From Datnioides undecimradiatus (Eukaryota; Chordata; Actinopteri; Lobotiformes; Datnioididae), in assembly GCA_008933995.1 (NCBI GenBank), contig WARS01000090.1:3274425-3338424 (forward strand): a stretch of DNA of 64,000 nucleotides. The letters are read 5' to 3'. The notes beneath the pieces were generated by a model that was not told the DNA's origin, ran no database searches, and was given only the letters and a program-made list of their open reading frames with translations. The position numbers and the translations under genes were made by a program. This document shows, piece after piece, positions 35,561 to 47,500 of this stretch. Position 1 is the first letter of the stretch; every line of letters starts with the position of its first letter.

Positions 35561-38500
35561 ATGGAGCAGTGTGCAAGTACGGCCTCCCTGCTGGCCTCCG
35601 TGCGGGAGCAGGAGAGGCAGTTTGAGATGCTGAGCCGAGCTCTGGAGGAGGAGCGGAGGTCGTGTGCCGGCACCCTGCCCCGCCCCCTCCCCAACATGCA
35701 GGTAATGCGGAACATCCCCCCCCCCCCCACCTATTTCCAACCACCCTCATGTACTTTTCCATCGAAACGTCCTTCGGATTCAGCCGTGATCCGAGTTCAT
35801 CCAGTGTCATCTCCATGGTCATTTCCATCCCATCTGCTGGATGCTCGCAGAGCATGAACCAAACCTGAGGGGAAAGTGCCTCCTTGGTGGGTTTAAGTCA
35901 GTCTGGACTTTAAAAGTATATTTAAGTTTAGCTTGACCATTGGAGGTTAAGAGTTGAGTCCAATAAAACGACTGAAACACCCAATGTTGCCTTCCCGAGG
36001 AGGTAATTTACGCCCTCCGTTCCTCCGCACAGCTTTGTTCATGCATTTTTCTCCATCGTCCATCGGTTCCCGAGTAACCGTCTCACGTCTCATTTAAAGG
36101 AACAGTCCTCCCATTTCCATCACATCCCTCCACCAATCAAGTTCAACAGCACAGTGTTTACCCACGATGTTTGTCTCGACTTGTCCACGGGATTTTGCAT
36201 GCAGTGTGATGTCTTGCCCGACATTTTGTTCGTTGTCATATTGGGGTTTGCTCGGCCATCATCAAGAGTTTGTCTTTGTGCTTATAGAATGTGAGTCGAG
36301 GTTTATTTAGAGTTTTCTCCGTTTACTAATGGTACAAGGAAGACATTCCTCAGTTCAGTGAAGCAAAATCCATTTAGGTAGGACATGCGTCCAAACCATA
36401 ACTCATATGATCAGTCACGAATTCTCGGTAAAACCTTTATCACTGAGTCTGCTTCATAGCTTTAGCGTGTTGTGTTGAGTTAGGCACCCTCATCATCATG
36501 CATGAGTCAGTTAGCAGGTTAAGAGATTGCAGAATGACTTCATGCTCTGACGTTACCTCACAGACAGTCTTGCACACACACACATACACACACCCCCGTG
36601 CTGGCTCATTCTTTTGCTTCCTTATTGACACAGTTGGTTGCTTGAGTGTGTGTGTATGTGTAAACTGCCATGCATGCACACACAAACACACACTTCTGGC
36701 CCTGAGGCAGCTTCTAAAACACACTCTCATGAACAACCAGGCTCTCCCTTTATCTCACTTTTCAATGTTCATTCGCCGCTCTTGCATGTAGGCCTACGTT
36801 TGCCGGGAACGTGCCCCCGCCCCAGGTGGCTCCAGTGGCCGATAGAGAGCAGAACTATAGGCATGGTGTTTCTCTACATCGAGATCGGGACAGAAATGCA
36901 GCCTGTGCTGGCTCTTATCTCTGCTCTATGTGTTTACATAGCCCAAAGGCTTTGGCATGCCTCTGCCACTCTTCCAGGCTGCGCAACACGACCTGAGTCT
37001 TTACTGACAGGTTCCCACACGCTCACATCTGCCCGACCCTTTGTACTATTCTCTCTGACTGAGCCCTGATCTGAACTAAAGCGTGTGTTCATTCGCTTAA
37101 CCTCTGTCCTGTTCATTTGGCACTTTAAAGGGTTGTCATTGCCTCTCGGTCTTATTTCCAGCTTTCAGCAAGTTATTTCTGTTTGTAACATTTGGATATA
37201 CAACATTACAACTGTAATCCCATCTCTGAATCACTCTTGGGCAATCCCCCCCCTGGCTGCGCTGCCTTTAACCCCCATAGCAGTGGATATGAAATTACAG
37301 ACCTGGCAGTGGAGCTCCCCCTGTGGCTGGAATGGGAAGTGCACCACACCCATTACCAGTCCTCAGAGAGCGATGCAGCTGGTGTTGAGCATTTGCTTGT
37401 CCCTCTCTCTCTCCTTGTGTCATTATTAATTTCATTACTCACTAATTATTTCATCCATTCATTTCGCATCGCAGTTCATTCATGTGTCTGTTGGATGTTG
37501 TGGTCCGTTCAGCTACTTGTTCATATTCGTGTGTGTTTATATTAGAGCCAAACCGATATGGGATTTATGAGACAGGTACTGTTTTAGCTGAACCGATATG
37601 ACTTTCCTCAGATGACTATTCTCTGCAGCGACACACATTATATTACAACAAACTTTATTTCTTCATCGTATATTTGAATAAACAGTTGACATATCTTTGC
37701 ATATTAGGACCATACGCTCCAGTACTGACATGTTTGCAGTCATGTCAATACGCAAATCTTGGCCGATAAAACCGGCTGACCAGTGAATCGATTGGCTCGG
37801 TTATTTACCTACTTTATCAGCCTTTAGAGTTCATTCAGACTTTATTTTGTCTGAACCACAATACAAACTATAACTAAAGTGCTCAATTGCCTCCAATTTT
37901 CACTTTGTTGTTAGTTTTTAGCAAGTTGCATCATAACCGAGCATAAGCAAATAAGAAAAGTCTTTGTGCTGTCAAGTGACGGTCGTCCCAAAGCACCCGA
38001 GCTTCACAGGACTTGGTGCCCTTAAATTCAAAGTCACGCCTGTTGCTGCTTTTGTTTTTGTTTTATTGGTCAGCACCTGCTACTCTGAACGGCTGTCGTT
38101 GAGTGAGTGTGTGCGTGTGTTTGGATTCCCTCATGTCCCTGTCATGTTTGCTCCTCACTGCAGAACGGCCGCATTCCTTGTGATGCAGACATAGAGAGGC
38201 TGACACTCAACGAGGGTTACATCAACGGGACACATCACGTAAGCGCCTTTTTTTTGGGTGTTTAATGTTTTTAACAAGCCAACCCCGTGTGTATCCCGTT
38301 TGTTGAGCTGTTCTTGAAATGTATGCGTATGCTGCGCGTCTAGTTCAGGATGGAGCCTGGTCAGGTGGTGCAGGAGACGTACACGGTGGAGGAGGAGCCC
38401 CAGGAGTCGCCACCTGTTGTCTCTGTGGAGACCAATGACGATGGGACCACGCGGCGCACAGAAACCACGGTAACATGAGTCGATGGCAGGTGGAAATTTA

Positions 38501-41500
38501 CTTAGATTGAGTCTGGAGGGACTTGAAAGTGTGCTGTACGAAATGCAAAAAACAAAAACTGGTTAATCTCGCCTCCGTCCTCCCTTCTTTTGCGCTTTAA
38601 GGTAAAGAAAGTAGTGAAGACCACCACCACTCGCACGGTCATTCCCTCTGTGTCAGACACACTTTCCCTGGATGGTGGGGGTTCAGTGACGGGTATGGGG
38701 GGCTACCCTGCACCCATGGGCTACAGGCAGGCACCTGGACTCGCCGTGCCCATGGACTACCCCACAAACACTGTGCCCCGCAACTACCACTACGGGCCTC
38801 CAGGCTACGACGACTATCGCACCGGACCCCCATCTGAGACCTACGCAAGCCTTAACAGGGGAGCGCGCATGGATGATCGTTACAGGTCCGGTGACTTTTC
38901 AAATTCATGTTTGTTTCATGTTGGCACTGCTCATTTTCGGTTCAAGCCTTACCCTCAGTCCCTACCCTTTCTAGACCGGTCCATCCAGACGGTTACAGAA
39001 CTCTGGATCCAAACTACAGAGCCCACAGCAGGAACCAGCTGGACCCCTATGCTGCTCAGCCACAGGTATGTTGCTCTGATGTTATATGATATATTATCTG
39101 ATGATAGTCAGATTGTAACTGGGTCTGTTTCAAAGCTCACTTCCAGACTATATATTCAAAACTGAATGTAATGAATTCTTATGGGGCTGACCTCTGCTCA
39201 GGTTGGGCGTATGGGAAGTGCCATGGAGCTATCCTCCATCCCAAGGTTTGTCCCAGAGCCGTACGGTCTGGAGGATGATCAGCGCAGCATGGGTTACGAT
39301 GAGCCCGACTATGGCATGGGACACCCAGTGCACTACAGCACCGTGCCCCGCAACCACCATGCATTCCCCCCTGGGCTCCCACGCAGGACTGGGTAAGTTG
39401 TGTGTTTTTCGTAGTAACTAATCTGTTTTAGGGATACATAGTGCCTGGATGCCTGCTCTGTGTGTATGCAGTCACACATGTTCTTCTCCTCCCTCCCCAG
39501 GAGTTACGAGGGCACATTGGACGGTGACATGAGCGGTCCAGGGGACATGTACTATTGGGGCGGAGGGGCACCACTGGCCCAGGGTGAAAGAGGTAGCATG
39601 GCTTCGCTGGACAGCACCCTAAGGAAAGGTCCTGGCCCTGGAGGGTGGCGTCAACCAGAGCTGCCAGAGGTCATCGCCATGCTCAACTACAGGCTGGACC
39701 CCGTCAAGAGCAACGCAGCTGCGTACCTGCAGCATCTCACCTATAAGAACGATAAAGTAAGAGTTCCTTATGTGCATGAGAGCCCGGTATTCAGTGTAAC
39801 CAGGAGAAAACATAAATTAAAAGCAAGTGAGTGCTGAATTCACAGAAAGCACAAAGAAATACAGGAAGGCCATTTAAATCTTGGCAGACAATGTGTGTTT
39901 TTATTGAGCTGGAACGTTTTGTTAACTCGACCTGTAGGTTATAATCAGCATGGCAAGAACCTGTGACTTTTATGCTCGCGTTAAACAGACCGGTCGACCG
40001 ACCGCGATCATAATTCCACTTAAGCTCTTTCAGACAAGACAAATGTGTCAGTGTTGGCAAAAGGAACGAGAGGGAACAGGCAGCGTTGCTTTGTGCAGTT
40101 CTACTAAGAACGGAAAGCAAGAAGGCAAAATACTAATATGGAGACGCAGATGGCAGGAGGTTGCAAACAATATGTTGTTTGTTCTGTACCAGTGTTCAGT
40201 TTTAAATGACACCAGACTCAAGATGACCTTTCCACCAAAACATCAAAATGACCACTCTGATAATATAAAAACACGCGGCTTCATCACAGTTTATAATGAA
40301 TCTTCTGACAGCAGCCATGCGTGACCGTGGAACTGCTCAAACTTTCTGACATGCAGTCATTCAGTCGGCCACTCGGGCGCCTGGAGCCTCCTCAAACTGC
40401 ACGAAAACCAATCTGGCTGCAGTTCAGCCCGAAACCAAAAATTAGTCAGGGGTGTCCAATCTGGGGCCGAAATCCTGATTTAATATGTGCAGAGTCTGCC
40501 CGACTCGACGTCATATATGGCGATCCATAACATGAGCTGCAGCTGTCTGCGCGGTTTTTGATGCTCGCAGTTGTTGACATAGCAACATTTGACGTGCGAA
40601 GCAGAAAAGAGAGAGGGAGAGAGAGAGAGTATTTACGTTTGTTTTGATTTTACCTTTAAAAAGTGCATATAGTATATTTTAGTTAATGGATTATAGATTT
40701 TTACGGATCACTGAGGGTCTTCCAGCTTGTTATCCTGTGTCCCCTGCTTTGCTTTGTTTCCTTGATGCTCTGATTTATTTATTTTTAGCATCATTGTATC
40801 TTTGACTGGTCCTTATTTGACACCCCAGTCCACATCACAGCTCATTCCCCTTTACTTTCCAGGTGAAGTCTGATGTGCGTCGTCTGAAAGGCATCCCGGC
40901 ACTGGTCTCTATGCTCGACAACCCAAACAAAGAGGTCAGTTTGCTTACTTTTCTCCGCGGCTTTCTGTTCCTTCTTTACCTTACTTGACGTGCGTTATGA
41001 TCCGACTAGGTGGGGTAGAACTGAGGCTTAAGGGATGAAGTGTGTTTTTTTGTGTAATACCGGGACAGTTTGTCGGCCTGAGACAAGGTGAACTTGAGAC
41101 TCACAACTAATACCGAATGAAAGGGAAATAAAAATAAGCATTACGTATTTGACTTCACCTCAAATCCTGTAGGTCAACATTTGCGCTAAATATGGTTTCG
41201 GCCAAAACAGTCGGTGGTTTTTCTGCGACTCCCTTTCATTTAGCGCAAGCTGTGGCAAAGTTTTGCTGATGTTTGTACGGGCATTACCAGACAAACCACA
41301 TCATGCATTCCACTCTCGGGGCAAAGAGGCATCTTAATTTCACATTTCATGCTCTGCGGCCCGGTGACAAGTTTGAAGTCTGGTGTGTGCCGGATGACTT
41401 GCTGGCTGGACAAGTGGGTCAAACAGCGACTGCATCCTCTTAACGCTTTCAAGCGGTTCCAAAAGCTCCACGCACTTCTTGCGTGTGCGTGTGTGTGTGT

Positions 41501-44500
41501 GTGCGCGTCTGGAGTCTAGTATCATGAAAGCGATCTTAACAATTTACATCGCGCAATGCAAATGCGTTAAAGTGTTTAAACGTTGACATTGCTTTGTAGT
41601 GCAAATATGTATGAAATGTGGCCGGCTAATTCTCCATTAATTACAGGCAATTACTTGCATGAGTAGCAGCAGCATGTAATTTGCGTCTTACAATCTAACG
41701 CTGACAAGGGCCTGACACGGTTTTCCACGACTACAAGAAATCCACTTATGTGAAATCGGCGCTCTCTTTAATTGATACTCCATCACGACTAAGAGCTCAT
41801 TAAGCCGTTACCGCGCCTTTTGTTATAGGTCCACTACGCAGCCTGCGGTGCACTGAAGAACATCTCGTATGGCAAAGATCCAGACAACAAGATCGCCATC
41901 AAGAACTGTGACGGAGTGCCTGCCCTGGTCCGGCTGCTGAGGAAGACTCATGACCAGGACCTCACAGACACTATCACAGGTTAGGGGCACAGTGCAAAGA
42001 GACAAACTGTGTAAACACGACTTTGTTAATAAAAAACAGGGACTGTGGTTTGATTGGTTGGTTGAACTTCTGCATGTTTTTCCTCAGGGACACTTTGGAA
42101 CCTGTCGTCCCACGACTCTGTAAAAATGGAGATCGTGGACCATGCGCTGCACGCCCTCGCCGACGAGGTGATGGTGCCCCATTCGGGCTGGGAGCGGGGG
42201 AGCAACGGCGCGGGTGGAGGGGAGGAGAACTGCAAGCCCAGGCATCTCGAGTGGGAGACGGCCCTCACCAACACAGCGGGCTGCCTGAGGTACGGATGGA
42301 AGGAGGTGCGGTGATACGGAGAAGATGGAAGGAGGCAGGGTTCATGCAGGCGAGAGAGGAGACATGGAAACACGCCAGCTCAACAGACTGACAGAGCTGT
42401 GGGATGTATGAGGGAGGGAGCGAGCAGCGACGAGTTAACAGAGCAGAAGATAAGGGAAAGCAGTGAGTGGGTCTGGTTGACGGTAGAGGAAAGAAGCTCC
42501 ATCGTTCTCCACCCTTTGTGATGAGTTTCTGACAAAATATGACTTAATTGCTGCTTCATGTTGCTTTTCTGGTTCCTACATTATCCTTCTAATAAACGCA
42601 GTAGATATATATTTTAATAAAACCGCTCTCTCAGCAAGAGCTAAACAGCGAATAAGCCCCACATGCTCGTCCATCATATTTAAAAGTTTAGTGTTGGTGT
42701 CAGAGGCTGTCACTCTGGTCGCTGGTCACCAGAATTAAAATGATAATTCATATGTAATTTTAATACGGGGCTCATTAAAGATTGCAGGGTTAAATGTCAG
42801 GTATTCATGAACTGCAGCCAGTCAGTAACTCCGTGAGAGCGGGGGAGGTCGAAGAGGGGAGTTTCAGTGTGGACAGGGAGGGGGCAAGCAGAGGACAGAG
42901 GGGCATTGACACATACAGTGTAAACAGTATGTTCCAGCCTGCTCGCCTGTTATCTATGCATTCCCCTTGACCACACGGTTAATTACAGTGTTCATTTGCA
43001 GGTCTGGAAAAGTATGTGTGAATAACGTGGCGTTGGCGTAGACTTAAGAAGTTTGGTATTCCCAGAAGTGGTCTGGACAGTGTCGTCCCATGACTCAGCA
43101 CTGGATAAGAAGATCTGCGCTGCCATTCGAAATACAGTATATCATCATTTTTACAGATATTGTTTAAAAGACAGTAAATTTTACTTCAGATGACTTATTT
43201 TTACCTGCTCGGCCGGTCTTTGAGAAAGAGGCAGAAGGTCCAAACACAGATTAGTCCACCTCTCTCTCTCTCTCTCTGTTGAGAAGTTCAGCTTTCACTT
43301 CACTCTCTCTCCCTGTGAACGGAGGTGATTTCCTGTGGGTGACCGCACCTGACACCACGGTCTTACAAATATAGCAAATTTAAAGCTCTTCCTGTTTTTG
43401 AGAAGTGCGGCCCTCTTTTGTGCCGCAGTGCCGATTTCATTTAGTCCGCGTTTTACTTTCTAAATGTTTGCCTGCTTCAGCAAATAAATAAACTCCCCGA
43501 ACCGTTCGGCGCAGTGGAATCGGTGCCCCCATGCTGTGGAAGGCGCTGTGTCCTGGTATTGTGTGAGAGGGCGTTTCTGTCACGGGCGAAAACAAACTAG
43601 CACAAAAGGTCAAGGGTGACCATCACTCCACAGAGTCGCTCCTTTCTTTACCTGCCGTCTGTGCCAGTGAAGAGCTGGGTCTCAGTCTCCACACGTTTCC
43701 ATCCTTTCCAGTCCTGTCAGAACTGAGCCAGAGAGCGGTTGAAGACATCGGTCGAGAGCTGTAACTCGATCCCACTCAGCTGTACTCTCTTTGTAAACCA
43801 GTAGATTGAACAGGAGTTTCACTCTAACTCTTGGGGGTGTGTTGAAGCATTGTGCGCTGGAATCCTTTTGTAGTCACTAAACTGACTCTTTCCTCCCCCC
43901 TTTAACCTCTCATCCGCCTCTTTTCTCTCTCCAACCCATTCAGGTCGCTAATCCTTGTTGTGTTTTGCATTCTTGTCTCTCCCCTTCTCACCTGTACGCC
44001 CGACCAAAGAAATGTCAGTTCAGAGCGAAGTGAAGCGAGGAGGAAGCTGAGGGAGTGCACAGGATTGGTGGATTCTCTCATGTACATCGTCCAATCCCAG
44101 GTTGACTGTAAAGACGTCGACAACAAGGTGAGAGTAACTCTGATTTGTCTGACATTTAGAGGGGTCTCGCACAACTGCTTACCTGTGTTGGTGAGCCCTG
44201 GTGTAGATGTTAACACCTGTCCTCGAGTGACGTCACATGAGTCAGACTACACGCTGTGAAATTGAGTAATCTTGTTGGTGTGGAGTTAGAAAGAGAGAAG
44301 CTCACTAGGCCTCCACAGCTGGAAGTTGCAGACAAACTAGTTGCTACTCGCATAACCCACATGAATCTCTGGTTGCATCGTGGGTAATACATGCAGCGCT
44401 GCAGGTTTTGTGAAGGAAGAAAAACAGGGGAAAATGGTGCCGTGCTCTTTTTTTTTTTTTTTTTTTTTTTTAAATTTGAAAAACAAACTGCCCGTTGTAA

Positions 44501-47500
44501 GTGGCGCTCATGTTTTTTTTTTTTTTTTTTAAAGACCGTATGCATAATTGAAACAAGTGGGCGTGTGATGCACCACGGGGAGGGGATGTGATGTACGGGA
44601 AACTTGACAGGTTGGTTTCACTTTTCCCCTAATCTCTCTCCTCCACGCCACCCCACGCTTTTCCCTGCATCCGTGCAGTTGATAGAGAACAGTGTGTGCC
44701 TGCTGAGGAACTTGTCCTATCAGGTGCACCGCGAAATCCCCGGCTGTGAGCGCTACCAGGAGACCGTGCCCCTCAACCAGGGCCCTGCCCCGTCCGGCCA
44801 GAAGGGCGGCTGCTTCAGCTCCCGCAAGGGCAAAGGTCAGTGTTAGAGCGAGCGAGAGAGAGAGAGCGAGAGCGATAGAGACGTAGCACACATCTGTTCA
44901 GTCAGCAGGAGCAGCATTTGAGATGATGTCACTGTTGACAGCAGTGTCCCACTGGGCTGATACCCACACACGCAAACACACTCACACTCGCACACACTTG
45001 CGCAAACAAAACCACTCGTTCACACAGGAATGTTAACTATTCCCCCAGCTGCGAGAAGAGACTCATCCTCTCTCCTGCTGCTCTCTGTTTGTGTTTCACT
45101 GAGAGTATTGATTCGTTGTTTCTTTCAGCTACAGTCGACCACACCCCCTCACTACTGTTCAGTGGCTCATTCTGTGCTACGATAAACCTTTCGCAGGAAA
45201 AATAAACAAATATCAGTATTTATATAAATAAGTCAGATATTGCATATCCGTGATAACAATATACAGTGTTGACCAAAGGCCTGAGACCACTCTCCCAGTA
45301 ATTGATCAGTCGTTTTGCGAGGTGATTGCTCGTACGTTGTATTTTCAGATGTGATGCACAGAGCAACAGTCAGTCAGGCTCATGCTGTACAGTGCGGTCA
45401 TGATGTGTGTGTGTGTGTGTGTGTATAAAACGATAACACGAGCTGCTGTGTTACCTCCATTTATCCCTCATACTTAGCATGTCACATTGCTGATCGCTGC
45501 GTGGTGGCAGCAGTGCTGATGGGATGTAAGCAGGTGTTAACAGGGTGGCTCAGTTATGGCTGCTTTCCTCTTACTCACTGTAAATGCTCTCTCTTCCTCC
45601 TGCTCTGTCGTTCTCTCTCTCTCTCTCTCGTCCCTTCTTCCTACTCCTCCCTCCTCTCCTCCTCTCCTCTCCTCTTTTCGAGCTGGGCTACAGATGAGTG
45701 GTTTTCCAAAGGTAAGCGCTTTACCACTGTACGACTGCACCTCGCTGCTGCTGCTGCTGCTGCTGCCTGCTGTCAGTGTTGTTGTAGTGTTAGCAGTAGA
45801 GTAGCTAACAGGTCGGCGTAACTGTCTACTAACATGCACGTCTTCCTCTCACAGTGAAAGAGCTGCAGCGAAATACCTAACACGCACCTCAGTCGCACTA
45901 AACTAGAACAAACCATACTAACAGTAGAACTAATTATTTAAATGATTTCAGTCATATTGGGATTCTGTGTGTCGTTTCAATATTAAAAACGCTGATTCCA
46001 GGTAGAAGAGATGAGGATGCAGCTGCAGATGCAATAGACATTCCAAAGAGGACCACACCTGCTAAAGGTAAGCTCTACTTTAACTGTGTGCAGCACGCAG
46101 TCAAGACAAGCTGCGTGATAAAAATAGGCATTTGTCCTCACCTTTTTTTATATTTGTCTGCTTCAAACCATTTTCACCATCCCACTTTCTGCACTCTTCC
46201 CCTCTCTCTCTCTCTCCTCCTCTCCTGTAGGCTATGAGCTGCTGTACCAGCCGGAGGTGGTCCGCATCTACACCTCTCTGCTAAAGGAGTCCAAGAACCC
46301 CACGGTGCTGGAAGCCTCGGCCGGAGCCGTACAGAACCTGTGCGCTGGACGCTGGACCGTAAGATCCACCGTTCTGTTATTCTCCTATTTATATTCACAG
46401 CAGCACACGCTCCCTGAGTAAACACCCTAGTCAGGGAAGCGTTGTTCCAGACTGTGGGGGTCTGATCAAACAAGAACATAGATGTATGCACAGCTCTTAC
46501 AGCACGGTATGTGCTCATGTGTCTTTCCATATTTACTACGGTCTTGACCTTAAAAAACCCAACTTACCGAAGGCACGTCGAGTCTTGACTGACGCTTTCA
46601 GAGTACCGGGGCTGAAAGGGTTAGGCTGCCACATGTAAGATTAGTGAATGGAATAATCAGAGCAAATGGGAGGTTTGAATACCAGTTGGCGTGGGAGAGA
46701 TGCCTGCTGCCATGCTTACCAGCTGTTCATGCAAATTTAACCTGAATTCTTTATTTGAATACTTTTGATAGTAGGTCCTTGCAAAGTGAAACCACCTGGA
46801 AAATGACCGTGCAGTTGGTGTGTTTGTACCTAATAGATGCAGACCAGGCCCTTGTTGAACATAAAAGCATGCGTCACCAAGCGAGCGGATTTGGTTTTGT
46901 GTCACAAAATGACAGCAAAACTGAACTCAGAGGATGTCAGAGGAAGGGTAGCTCCTCCCCTTTTAATGGAAATTATAATTTGTTTGCTGTAGTATGGGCG
47001 ATACATCCGTGCCATGCTGCGCCAGGAGAAGGGTCTCCCCATGATGACCGAGCTGCTGGCCCACGGCAACGACCGCGTCGTCCGCGCCATGTCTGGAGCC
47101 CTCCGCAACCTGGCCATTGATGCGCGCAACAGAGATCTACTAGGTGCGTCTCGTAGCGCTCTGTGACTTCGCGCGAGTTGTTCTTTTCAAAAAGTATTTC
47201 AAAATGCATTTTTAAACAAGTACAACCAGAAGGATTTATTGCGTGAACTAGAAATATGCTCTTATTGTTTCAGGTAAGCATGCAGTACCTCACCTGGTGG
47301 CCAGCCTGCCCGGTGGTGGTCAGAGTCAGCCGTTGCGAGCGCTCTCGGAAGAGACGGTTGTGTCGATATTGAGCACACTCCACGAGGTGCTGGGGTCCAG
47401 CATGGAAGCAGCAAAGACCCTCAGGGCATCACAGGGGATTGAGAGGCTGGTGCTTATTAACAAGGACGGGTAAGGGTCGATACGGAATCCGCCTGAAATC

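Noticed and set aside
35371..35855. Minus-strand frames over the first ctnnd1 coding exon
   Set aside because: Antisense to the clear p120 N-terminal exon.
45255..45310. Transposon-like phrase (CAGTGTTGACCAAAGG...GAGACCACT)
   Set aside because: It reminds me of a DNA-transposon end, but no partner end or body could be seen.
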